Of a stretch of 64,000 nt of DNA, positions 26,909-35,747 are shown in pieces. The DNA lies in contig JAPLNL010000029.1 in NCBI GenBank assembly GCA_026692905.1, forward strand, positions 61,034 through 125,033. The letters are read 5' to 3'. Both the position numbers and the translations under genes were made by a program. Source of the stretch: Planctomycetota bacterium (GTDB taxonomy: Bacteria; Planctomycetota; Planctomycetia; Pirellulales; Pirellulaceae). Positions within the stretch are counted from its first letter, which is position 1. Each line of letters opens with the position of its first letter. The notes beneath the pieces are model-generated. The model ran no database searches and had not been told where the DNA came from. It saw nothing but the letters and a program-made list of their open reading frames with translations.

Positions 26909-29900
26909 ATGGATCCGCAAATCGCATACTTACTGTCAACTGTTTCGAATCGATTTCGAAGATTAAGATTCGCACGACTTCTGACCGCAGGTTGGATTCT
27001 CGTCGCGGTGGTAGCCCTATGCCTTGCGCAGTCGAATGCGTTGCCTAAGTTTAGTCGTTCGATTTTGCTTGTCGTGCTGGGTGGTGTTGTCGGACTTTGG
27101 CTTGCATGCAAACTGGCCTATAGGGATTTACGATGGATTGCGAACCGAATCGAAACGCAGTTTCCAACTTTGAAACAACGATTGGTGACTGCGATTCAGC
27201 CTATGCAAGCGAGCACATCTAGGTACCTAAGGAAAGCACTGGTCGATGAGACGATTGAGCACGCACGATCGAACGACTGGCAACAAACCGTTGCCACTCG
27301 CAGTCTCATCGGCGCATGGGCGGTGCAGTATATGGCGATGGCTTTGGCTCTCTTTACCTGCTTCTCTGTCTATTCCTCTTTGGCGAATCGACGCGATTTG
27401 ATTCCAACCGGTCCGAACAAGTTGATGTCGGACTCGGACCAGATCAAAGTGGAACCCGGAGATGCGGAAGTCGAACGAGGAAGCGATTTGGTGGTAAGCG
27501 TTCGATTTGCCGGCCAGGTTCCAAACGAAGCTTGGATCGATTCCGAATGCAAGACTGGCGACAAAGCGCGGCATTCCATGCAGCGCAGTCTCAAGGACCC
27601 GCTCTTCGGTGGCTATCTGCGAAACCTACAAATCGATTCTTCGTATCGAATCGACTATCTCACTGGGATGAGTTCGCGTTTTCAAATCAAGGTTTTTGAA
27701 TTTCCATGCCTGACGCAAAGCGACGCCAAAATGGAATCGCCAGAGTACGCCAAGCTTACCGTCAAGGAGATAGCCGATACACGACGCGTTTCGGTGGTGG
27801 ATGGCGCCAACTTAACTTGGAAATGCCAACTGAACAAACCGGTATCGATTGCTGAACTCATCGATCAAGATGGCGTTGCGACGCCGTTGGTTGCATCGAA
27901 AGACGATCCGCTACGATTTGAGGCGAACTTTGTGATGACCGAGTCGAGAAAATGGAAATTGCGATTGGTGGACAAAGAGAATCGAGCGGCCAAGTTCGAG
28001 GAGGAGTTGTCAGCGAAAGTGATTCCGAATCAACCACCTGAAACAAAACTGGTCAAAGCTCAGGACCAAAGTGTGTCGCCACTCCAAGAGTTAGAAATGA
28101 AGGCGACGGTCAAGGACGATTTTGGCGTACAACGTTCTGGTTTGACGTTTATGTTAGGAGATGCCGAGCCGACCGAGATCGTTTTGCCGGTCAATGAAAC
28201 GAAACCAGGCAAGGCGGAGCTATCGCATTTGATTGACTTGGAGTTGTTGCAAGCGAAACCGGACCAACTGCTAAGCTACTATTTTTGGGCAGAAGACATC
28301 GATCGAGACGGGGAAGTGCGTCGCGTGGATGGCGATATGTTCTTTGCTGAGGTACGCCCGTTCGAGGAGGTCTTCCGTGAAGGCGAGAGCCCAAGCAAGG
28401 AGCAACAAAGACAGCAACAACAACAGCAGCAAAGCGAAGGAGAAAAGAAAGCTGAGGACCTAGCTGAATTGCAGAAGCAAATTATTACAGGTGCTTGGAA
28501 TGTGATCCGACGTGAAAAGCCAAAAGCCATCAGCAAATCGTTTGCCGAGGACGTCAAACTGTTGGCAGATTCGCAGAGTGAAGCGATCGGGATGACGAAC
28601 AAGCTAGCTGAGTCGATTGAGGACCAGCAATCGGTAAAGTTTCTCGAGCAAGTACGAGTCGCCATGAACGCGGCCAAAGAACTATTTGAAAAGGCATCCA
28701 ACGATTCGGAGATCGTGCCTCTTCGAAGTGCGCTTCGCAAAGGACGTGAAGCATACGAAGGATTGTTACGACTTCGCGCTCGCGAGCATCAGATCGTGCA
28801 AGCTCAGCAGCAACAGCAGCAGAAATCACAGCAGAATAGCTCGCAAAAGAACCGACAACAACAAATCGATCAATTGAAGCTTGAGGACAACGAAAATCGC
28901 TACGAAACGGAGCAAAAGGCCGATACCGCCGAACCGTCCGCCGAACGTGAAACTCGACAAGTCATGAATCGACTTGCGGAATTGGCGAAACGTCAAGAAG
29001 ACTTGAACGAGCAGATCAAGAGTGTTGAGACTGCCTTGCAAGAAGCAAAGACCGAGGAAGCAAAGAAGGAACTCGAGGACCAGGTGAAACGATTGCGAGA
29101 AAACCAAGAGGAGCTGCTTCGAGACTCAGACGAAGTGCTTGAGCGGATGAACCAGCCGGAAAATCGCGAATCGATGCAAGAGGCACGTGAACAAATGGAA
29201 CAAGCGAGAAGCGATATGCAAAAGTCTGCCGAGTCCTTGGCAAAGAGCGAGACCTCTCCGGCGATTTCTTCCGGTACCCGAGCTCAGCGTCAGATGGACG
29301 AGACCAAGGACCAAATGCGGCAATCATCGTCGAGCCAGCTAGAGCAGACCATGCGAGATATGGTGCAGGACGCCAAACGTTTGGAAGAGCAGCAAAAGAA
29401 ATTAGAGGAAAAGTTAGCCACTTCCAATCAGCCCACCTCAGCAGCATCGACCGACGAAGAAATTTCAGGGCCCGTAGATGAGTCCGCTTCACCGCTTCGT
29501 CCGGATGGAGATACGCCCAAAGAGCCTACGACACGCAAAGATTGGCAGGCACAAAAGAAGGAACTCAAAGAGTTGCTGGAAAAGATGCAGGCAACTGTCT
29601 CAGAGGCTGAATCGAGCGAACCACTTTTGGCCGAAAAACTCTACGATTCTTTCCGTGAGAGCAAACAAAAGGGGCTTGAGCAACGCATGGACGAAATCCC
29701 AGTTTACGTTGAACGGGGGCTTGAGGAACAAGCGAGACGCTCGGCGAGTGAACTCAATCAAGGGATACGAAACCTGAAGGAGAATATCGAGAAGGCCTCG
29801 GAAGATGTGTTGGGGAGCGAAGAGCAGTCGCTCAGGCGAGCGCTCAAGGAGTTGGAGCGAGCGGAACGTCAACTGGATGCGGAACTGGAGAAAAGGGACC

Positions 29901-30538
29901 CAACGGGCAAAGGCCCGCGCGAGGGAGTTCCATCTGCAGATGAGCAAAACCAAGAGCAATCAGGACAACAACGGGAGGGCCAGCAACAACCTGGCCAGCA
30001 ACAACCTGGACAACAACAACCTGGACAACAACAACCTGGACAACAACAACCTGGACAGCAACAACCTGGACAGCAACAACCTGGACAGCAACAACCTGGA
30101 CAAGATCGACAACGGGGGGGCGAGCCGTCGAATCTAGGGAATCGAAACGCGGGACCATTGCAACGGATGCCACCCGGTGGTGTCGACTACGGACCGTTGA
30201 CAGGAACAGAATATTCCAATTGGGTCGACTCGTTGCGCGATGTTGAGGAATTGGTAACAGATCCGGAAATGAAGGGGGAAGTCAAACGAATTCGTGAAGC
30301 TGCTCGCGAAGTGCGTGTCGATTACAAGCGACATTCGAGAGAGCCGCAATGGTCGCTGGTCCGTGAGCTGATTGCGAATCCGATTGAGCAATTGCGAGAA
30401 AAGGTTCAAGAGGAACTATTGCGCAAATCCTCCGAACGAAGCTCTATTGTGCCCATCGACCATGACCCGGTCCCGAGCAAGTATCAGCAGCAACAGGACC
30501 GCTATTACGAGAACCTTGGGGGCGCTAAGAGTCGATGA
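26909..30538 (+). CDS. Large coiled-coil membrane protein, DUF4175-like
   Basis: 1209 residues from the ATG two bases after the upstream stop; a longer frame from 26831 overlaps that gene and is rejected. Three N-terminal transmembrane helices (within ~20-65 and ~130-160) precede an Ig-like extracytoplasmic region. A very long Gln/Glu/Lys-rich coiled coil (~490-1020) follows, then eight exact QQQPG repeats (~1025-1064) and a conserved C-terminal domain (YGPLTGTEYSNWVDSLRDVE). The layout resembles DUF4175-type proteins, which sit in the same kind of operon. The role is probably structural within the envelope complex. It is coupled to the next gene by ATGA. Confidence 0.82.
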   Translation: MDPQIAYLLSTVSNRFRRLRFARLLTAGWILVAVVALCLAQSNALPKFSRSILLVVLGGVVGLWLACKLAYRDLRWIANRIETQFPTLKQRLVTAIQPMQASTSRYLRKALVDETIEHARSNDWQQTVATRSLIGAWAVQYMAMALALFTCFSVYSSLANRRDLIPTGPNKLMSDSDQIKVEPGDAEVERGSDLVVSVRFAGQVPNEAWIDSECKTGDKARHSMQRSLKDPLFGGYLRNLQIDSSYRIDYLTGMSSRFQIKVFEFPCLTQSDAKMESPEYAKLTVKEIADTRRVSVVDGANLTWKCQLNKPVSIAELIDQDGVATPLVASKDDPLRFEANFVMTESRKWKLRLVDKENRAAKFEEELSAKVIPNQPPETKLVKAQDQSVSPLQELEMKATVKDDFGVQRSGLTFMLGDAEPTEIVLPVNETKPGKAELSHLIDLELLQAKPDQLLSYYFWAEDIDRDGEVRRVDGDMFFAEVRPFEEVFREGESPSKEQQRQQQQQQQSEGEKKAEDLAELQKQIITGAWNVIRREKPKAISKSFAEDVKLLADSQSEAIGMTNKLAESIEDQQSVKFLEQVRVAMNAAKELFEKASNDSEIVPLRSALRKGREAYEGLLRLRAREHQIVQAQQQQQQKSQQNSSQKNRQQQIDQLKLEDNENRYETEQKADTAEPSAERETRQVMNRLAELAKRQEDLNEQIKSVETALQEAKTEEAKKELEDQVKRLRENQEELLRDSDEVLERMNQPENRESMQEAREQMEQARSDMQKSAESLAKSETSPAISSGTRAQRQMDETKDQMRQSSSSQLEQTMRDMVQDAKRLEEQQKKLEEKLATSNQPTSAASTDEEISGPVDESASPLRPDGDTPKEPTTRKDWQAQKKELKELLEKMQATVSEAESSEPLLAEKLYDSFRESKQKGLEQRMDEIPVYVERGLEEQARRSASELNQGIRNLKENIEKASEDVLGSEEQSLRRALKELERAERQLDAELEKRDPTGKGPREGVPSADEQNQEQSGQQREGQQQPGQQQPGQQQPGQQQPGQQQPGQQQPGQQQPGQQQPGQDRQRGGEPSNLGNRNAGPLQRMPPGGVDYGPLTGTEYSNWVDSLRDVEELVTDPEMKGEVKRIREAAREVRVDYKRHSREPQWSLVRELIANPIEQLREKVQEELLRKSSERSSIVPIDHDPVPSKYQQQQDRYYENLGGAKSR
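29981..30100 (+). repeat. Eight 15-bp in-frame repeats encoding QQQPG
   Basis: Eight tandem units of CAGCAACAACCTGGA, with CAA/CAG and third-base variants, encode (QQQPG)x8 inside the coiled-coil protein gene. The high DNA identity of the units implies recent expansion; copy number is probably variable between strains. Confidence 0.95.
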
Positions 30539-32952
30539 AAACAGAATCGATGAATTCGAGTTTCTTCGATGTCTTTGGCTTCCAGGAAATTGTGTTCGGA
30601 AAACCGGAATGGTTTTACTATGTCGTTGCAGCGGCCGTGCTCTTGTCCGCTTTTACGATTTGGTCGTATCGCCGCAGCGAGATGCCATTTCGTTGGAAAC
30701 TGCTCGCCGTCGGGCTTCGTACTGTAGGCATTGCGCTGTTGCTGATTTGTCTGCTGGAGCCGCTAGGGTCTTTGCAGCGTCCAAAGTCGCAGGCGAATGT
30801 GTTTGCGGTGTTGATGGACAATAGTCAGAGCATGGGGATACTCATGCAGGAAGCGTCTAAGAGCAAGAGCACTGAGCTTGAGCAAAGTCTTAGTGACGAT
30901 GCCGCTTGGCAACGCAGATTGGCAGACGATTTCCGGATGCGTCGTTATTTGTTCGATTCGGCCATGGAGCCTGTGGACACTTTTGTTGGTCGCAGTGTCA
31001 AAGGAAACGAGTCGGCACTTTATCACTCATTGCAATCTCTTCGGGATCGATATCAAGGACAGCCACTAGCTGGCGTTCTTCTTTTTACGGATGGAAACGC
31101 CACGGATCGAAAACCGGATGGGAGTTTGTCGTCGCTTGGATTTCCGATCTACCCAGTTCGAATCGGCACATCCATTAATCAACGCGATGTGAGTGTCGTC
31201 TCCACTACGACGCGGCAGTCCGATTTTGAGACTTCCCCGGTTACGATCCAAGCGAGCGTGACCCAGACGGGCTTCCAAGGGGAATCGGTCGTAGTCGACT
31301 TGTTGGATAGCGGCAGCAAAGTTCTGCAGTCGCAAACTGTCAAGCTTAAGAATGCCGGTGAGTCTGTGCCGGTGGAGTTTCGGTTCAAGCCGGAGAAGTC
31401 GGGAGTACAGGGATTTCAAGTCGCGGTTCGCAGGGAAACCGCAACGGCCAAGGAGGACGGAACGAACGGCCCGAGCTTAGAAGTTACTCTGGGAAACAAT
31501 CGGCGTTTTGAAGTTGTGGACCGGGGACGGGGGCCGTACCGAATTCTCTATTTGGCTGGTCGGCCAAATTGGGAATTCAAGTTTCTGAAGCGAGCCCTGG
31601 ACGCGGACGATGAGATTCGATTGACTTCGTTGATTCGGATCGCGCGCAAGGAGCCAAAGTTTAGTTTTCGGGATTCCAAAGTGGACACATCCAATCCGCT
31701 TTTTTCCGGCTTCGAAGATATCTTGGATGAGGAAAAGGCCAAGTTTGATGAGCCAGTATTTGCAAGGCTCGGCGTAACGGAGGCCAACCAGTTGCAAAAG
31801 GGTTTTCCAAAAGACGCCGAAGAGCTGTTTGAGTATAACGCCGTGATCATCGACGATCTGGAGCACGATTTTTTGACCCAAGATCAACAGTCGATGCTTC
31901 GGCAGTTTGTTACGATTCGCGGCGGAGGACTGCTGGTGCTCGGTGGTCAAGAGTCGATGCGGGGGAAGGGTTTTTCGGACTCCGTGTTGAGCCAAATGCT
32001 ACCGATTTACTGTGGCGATGGATCGCCAAGTTCAAGCGAGAACGTAGCGCCGGGTGAATCCGAATCGATCGTTCGCTATCAGCTGAGCCGAGAGGGCTGG
32101 CTTCAGCCATTTCTTAGGCTGGCTGACAATGAAGCAGCTGAGAAAGAGCGATTGGAACGCATGCCGTCGTTTCAGGTGTTGAACCGATTGAACAAAGTGA
32201 AGCCCGGCGCCTCGGTTCTAGCCGAGGTATCGATCGATGCTGATGAACAGGTGCCTGTGTTGATTTCGCAGAGATTTGGAAAGGGGAGGACCTCGACGTT
32301 CATGATTGGCGATCTTTGGCGTTGGGCCATGCGGCACGAGGGAACGAGCCCTTCACCGCTTTTTCAAGCTTGGCGTCAAATGATTCGCTGGATGATCGCA
32401 GATGTGCCTAAGCCGATTCAAATGCAGTTAGGCGAATCGCGGGGCAGCAGCAAAGTTGCCAATATCATTGTTCAAGTCAAGGGAACGGATTTCAAAGCAG
32501 TGGATAACGCGGTGGTCAAGCTTTCGATCACTTCACCAAGCGGCAAAACGATCGTAGCTGATGCCGAACCGTCCGCCAAAGCTGCTGGACAATACGAAGG
32601 AATTTATGTGACTGAGGAGGAAGGGGTTTATTCGGCCGCCGCAGAAGTCATCGCACCGGACGGAAGTCGATTGGGATCGTCACAGCTTGGCTGGGTCTAT
32701 CAACCATCGGCTTCCGAATTCCAGTCGTTGGGTGAGAATAAAAACAGTTTGCAAACCATCGCAGACGAGACCGGCGGGGCGATCGTAAACTGGAGCGACT
32801 TGGACTCGTTTGTATCGAATGTTCCATCGACCCGAGTTCCAGTGACGGAAACCAAGATCTATCCGTTGTGGCATCAAAGCTGGGTATTGCTTTCTGCATT
32901 GGCTTGTATTTGCATCGAGTGGGGGCTAAGGCGTCGCTATGGCATGGCATAA
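30535..32952 (+). CDS. VWA / glutamine-amidotransferase-like membrane protein
   Basis: 805 residues. Two N-terminal helices (WFYYVVAAAVLLSAFTIWS and LRTVGIALLLICLLEPL) anchor an extracytoplasmic VWA-type domain with the MIDAS motif LMDNSQSM. From ~330 to 620 it resembles the class I glutamine-amidotransferase-like fold often joined to VWA domains (GRGPYRILYLAGRPNWEFKFL; IRGGGLLVLGGQESM). A beta-rich region follows, with a final helix near the C-terminus (SWVLLSALACICIEWGL). No catalytic Cys-His-Glu triad is evident, so it is presumably non-enzymatic. It overlaps the previous gene by ATGA and the next by 14 bases. Confidence 0.88.
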   Translation: MKTESMNSSFFDVFGFQEIVFGKPEWFYYVVAAAVLLSAFTIWSYRRSEMPFRWKLLAVGLRTVGIALLLICLLEPLGSLQRPKSQANVFAVLMDNSQSMGILMQEASKSKSTELEQSLSDDAAWQRRLADDFRMRRYLFDSAMEPVDTFVGRSVKGNESALYHSLQSLRDRYQGQPLAGVLLFTDGNATDRKPDGSLSSLGFPIYPVRIGTSINQRDVSVVSTTTRQSDFETSPVTIQASVTQTGFQGESVVVDLLDSGSKVLQSQTVKLKNAGESVPVEFRFKPEKSGVQGFQVAVRRETATAKEDGTNGPSLEVTLGNNRRFEVVDRGRGPYRILYLAGRPNWEFKFLKRALDADDEIRLTSLIRIARKEPKFSFRDSKVDTSNPLFSGFEDILDEEKAKFDEPVFARLGVTEANQLQKGFPKDAEELFEYNAVIIDDLEHDFLTQDQQSMLRQFVTIRGGGLLVLGGQESMRGKGFSDSVLSQMLPIYCGDGSPSSSENVAPGESESIVRYQLSREGWLQPFLRLADNEAAEKERLERMPSFQVLNRLNKVKPGASVLAEVSIDADEQVPVLISQRFGKGRTSTFMIGDLWRWAMRHEGTSPSPLFQAWRQMIRWMIADVPKPIQMQLGESRGSSKVANIIVQVKGTDFKAVDNAVVKLSITSPSGKTIVADAEPSAKAAGQYEGIYVTEEEGVYSAAAEVIAPDGSRLGSSQLGWVYQPSASEFQSLGENKNSLQTIADETGGAIVNWSDLDSFVSNVPSTRVPVTETKIYPLWHQSWVLLSALACICIEWGLRRRYGMA

Positions 32953-33964
32953 AACGGTATGGGATAAATTTGTTTCGATCGGCCTCGTTGGTTGTTTTGG
33001 ATTCTGTTCTCATTTGCAAGTCGATGCAGCATGCGCAATGGATCCACCAGTTCAAACCAAACGCTCCATTCTGGTAGTCGTCGGGGCAGCAGGGGAAGAG
33101 GAGTTCGGCAAAATCTTTCGGGAATCCGCGGAGCGTTGGCGAGTGGCTTTGCAAGCGGATGAATTGCAGCTTCTTGACGGGACTGATGTGGGGAAAAGCG
33201 ATGGGAAAGATCATCGACAACAAATTCTTGATTGGTGTTCAAGGGTCGACAACGAGCCCAACGAAGGCGGGATTTTGGGAGAGCGATGGTTGGTGATGAT
33301 CGGCCATGGAACACACGATCGGAATTCGAGCAAGTTCAATCTGAAGGGGCCTGACATTACGGCTGAGGCAATCGCCAAGGCCATGTCGGCGGTCAAGGTG
33401 AAGTGGCTAGTGATTGATGGTTCGTCCAGCAGCGGTCCGTTTATCAACGCTCTCTCCGGCGAAAACAGGATCATCATCACTGCCACGAAAAGCGGCTCGG
33501 AGCAAAATTACTCGAGATTCTCCGAGTACATGTCCAAGTCGATCTCCGATCCGTCAACCGACCTCGACCACGACGATTGCGTATCTATCTTGGAGGCGTT
33601 CTTGGCAGCCTCGAATCGCGTCTCGCAGTTTTATGAAAACGAAGGCAGGTTGGCTTCGGAGCAAGCTCTATTGGATGACAATGGAGATCGTCGGGGAACT
33701 CCCGCTGCATTTTATCGAGGAGCGAGACCTGCCAAGGCGCCGGCAAACGGATTGAAACTAGATGGTGCACTTGCAAGTCGAACGCTTGTATTTAACTTTG
33801 GACAACCGGACTTGAGAACCGCTGAGGACAAGGCGCAGTCTGAATTGCTCCTCGATCAAATCGAATCCCTGCGCGATCAAAAAAAGGAATTAGGCCAAGA
33901 TGCTTACTTCGAGAAAATCGAACGCCTATTCCTTGAACTTGCCAAAGTGATGCCAACTAAATAA
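32939..33964 (+). CDS. Secreted caspase-like (C13/C14-type) protein lacking the Cys nucleophile
   Basis: 341 residues with a probable signal peptide (VSIGLVGCFGFCSHLQVDAACA). The order of elements matches the caspase/legumain fold: strand then GHG (WLVMIGHGTHD, His123), then WLVIDGSSSSG at 157-166, then IIITATKSGSEQNYSRFSEYM. In active relatives the second block reads like D-x-C-x-S-G; here residues 162-165 are all Ser. The histidine is kept and the cysteine lost, so a pseudopeptidase is likely, although a Ser nucleophile cannot be excluded. It is the last gene of the MoxR/VWA operon and overlaps its upstream neighbour by 14 bases. Confidence 0.7.
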   Translation: MAWHKTVWDKFVSIGLVGCFGFCSHLQVDAACAMDPPVQTKRSILVVVGAAGEEEFGKIFRESAERWRVALQADELQLLDGTDVGKSDGKDHRQQILDWCSRVDNEPNEGGILGERWLVMIGHGTHDRNSSKFNLKGPDITAEAIAKAMSAVKVKWLVIDGSSSSGPFINALSGENRIIITATKSGSEQNYSRFSEYMSKSISDPSTDLDHDDCVSILEAFLAASNRVSQFYENEGRLASEQALLDDNGDRRGTPAAFYRGARPAKAPANGLKLDGALASRTLVFNFGQPDLRTAEDKAQSELLLDQIESLRDQKKELGQDAYFEKIERLFLELAKVMPTK

Positions 33965-34002
33965 AAAAATGGCCATCAGTTAGCCGGAGGGAAACAGGAG
34001 AC

Positions 34003-35736
34003 CTATTTCTGTTCCGCCGCGGCGGTCCCCGATTTTTCGCTCGCTTGTTCGTTTGTGGTAGGAACGGTGGGAGACGGTGGTTGGACGGATTGTTCCCGCT
34101 GCTTCGCGGCCTGTTCCGCTCGAGAACGCAGCTCCTCCAACGCTTTCTTGACGATCTCTAAGCGTCCGCGTTCCAATTCCGCTTTCTCTTTCTGTTCGGT
34201 ATCCGCGTAAAGTGCAATCAGTTTTTCTCGTGTTTCAACTCGTTCGGGAGAGCTGCTCAGCGCGAGCAAATAACTCTCAATCGCGTCCTCTTTTCGCTTT
34301 TGCAAGACAAGGATATCGCCTCGCGAGTCATGGAACTCAGCCACCTTGGGTGTGGCCTCAATCGCCCGATCTATCAACTTCATCGCCTCGTCGAATTTTG
34401 GGGGAGTTAGCTGTGTGTACAACATGGCGAGATTGTTGAGAGCTAGTGTCATCCTGGGCAACTCCGCGAGCACAACTTCATATTCGTTGATTGCATCCTC
34501 AAGTTTTCCCTTGCTGTATGCTGTCTCGGCCAAAAGCAAACGAGCGACGTAGGATGTACCCATTGTTGCTATGCGTGCACGAAGCGAGTCGATGACCGTT
34601 TCATTTTGCCCAATTCCTAATTTGGATAAGAGCATGAGTTCCTCTTGCACAAGGATATTCGTAGGGTCGATTGCAATAGCGGCATTCAAAAAATCCAAGT
34701 TGACGTTAATTTGATCGCTCAACCGTACCGCCGTTGCCCGAAACTTTATGCGATAGGCATTGGAATACTCGCGGGCTAGTTTGCTTGAGTTGGGAAATCT
34801 CTTCGAACCTTTCTGGAGAATTTCGATTGCTTCATCGATTCGATTGGTAAACATCAATGCTTGTGAAGTTAGAATTACGTTCTCGCCGTCGTTATCGTCC
34901 AGTTTGTTCTTGATTTTTTCGACAAGCATATCTGCAGTTGCTCGAGCTTGAACGGACAGCGAGTTTTGGTTGTAGACCGCAATCGCATTCAATAGAAGTT
35001 TGGGCTCAAATTCAGCGGCTCGTTTCAGAAACTCTTGTGATTCCGTAGTCTTGTTTTCTTGTTGAAGCAATTGTGAATAAATGAGTAGCAGGGATGGCGG
35101 GACTTCATCGCCCGACGTGCCTCGTTTCAAGTGGTACTTCAAGGTCTCTACGTCAATTGCGTCGCCCTTTTGCGATCGTTCAACGAGGTCCATGGCTAAC
35201 CAAGTGTGGGCTTTTGTGTAGCCCGTGGTCTTTGTGGTCGCCAGACTCTCCATGATTTGGCGGGCACTTCCTCGACTTCCATACCGATCCATTTGGGTGG
35301 CAACATAAAACCGCGCAAATTTATTGTTTTGATTGATTTGCAATACGCGTCGAAATAGCATGTCAACAAACTCTGGCAATTGCTTGTTCACGCTTCTCGT
35401 CGACTCGTTCGACGCTGTATCTTTCTCCAATTCGGCGGCCTTAGATAGCTCAATCTCTTTCATTGCTCTATCTGCATACCAGGCAGCTTTAGCATTCGGA
35501 TCCGAGAGCTTCCCAGCGGCAATGAGCGAGCCCATGACAATGGCAATCAACGCTACCGGAAGTATCATCAAAACAGACGTCCAACGACGCGACTGACGCC
35601 AATAGGACAATAGATCCAAAAAATCGCCCGCTAACTCAACAGGCGAAAACCGAAACCGCTGAAACCAGTTGGTTTTGATTTTGGCATTCAACTCTTCTTC
35701 TGGATCAAGTGGATCCGATTTCTTTTGACCAAACAT
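34003..35736 (-). CDS. Membrane-anchored TPR protein
   Basis: 577 residues. A short cytoplasmic N-terminus contains FSPVELAGDFLDLLSYWRQSRRW. It is followed by one transmembrane helix (~58-77, VLMILPVALIAIVMGSLIA) and about ten TPR-like helical repeats, including the clear NNLAMLYTQLTPPKFDEAMKL. The C-terminus is charged and low in complexity. It is the last gene of the minus-strand exosortase operon, 11 bases after the exosortase stop. TPR proteins often accompany exosortase loci, where they assist export of extracellular polymer or sorted proteins. It converges with the MoxR operon; only 38 bases separate the two stop codons and no clear hairpin was seen there. Confidence 0.85.
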   Translation of the reverse strand: MFGQKKSDPLDPEEELNAKIKTNWFQRFRFSPVELAGDFLDLLSYWRQSRRWTSVLMILPVALIAIVMGSLIAAGKLSDPNAKAAWYADRAMKEIELSKAAELEKDTASNESTRSVNKQLPEFVDMLFRRVLQINQNNKFARFYVATQMDRYGSRGSARQIMESLATTKTTGYTKAHTWLAMDLVERSQKGDAIDVETLKYHLKRGTSGDEVPPSLLLIYSQLLQQENKTTESQEFLKRAAEFEPKLLLNAIAVYNQNSLSVQARATADMLVEKIKNKLDDNDGENVILTSQALMFTNRIDEAIEILQKGSKRFPNSSKLAREYSNAYRIKFRATAVRLSDQINVNLDFLNAAIAIDPTNILVQEELMLLSKLGIGQNETVIDSLRARIATMGTSYVARLLLAETAYSKGKLEDAINEYEVVLAELPRMTLALNNLAMLYTQLTPPKFDEAMKLIDRAIEATPKVAEFHDSRGDILVLQKRKEDAIESYLLALSSSPERVETREKLIALYADTEQKEKAELERGRLEIVKKALEELRSRAEQAAKQREQSVQPPSPTVPTTNEQASEKSGTAAAEQK

Positions 35737-35747
35737 TGCTGGTAGAC

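Noticed and set aside
33965-34002. Terminator between the convergent MoxR and TPR/exosortase operons
   Set aside because: No convincing stem-loop in the 38 bases between the stop codons.
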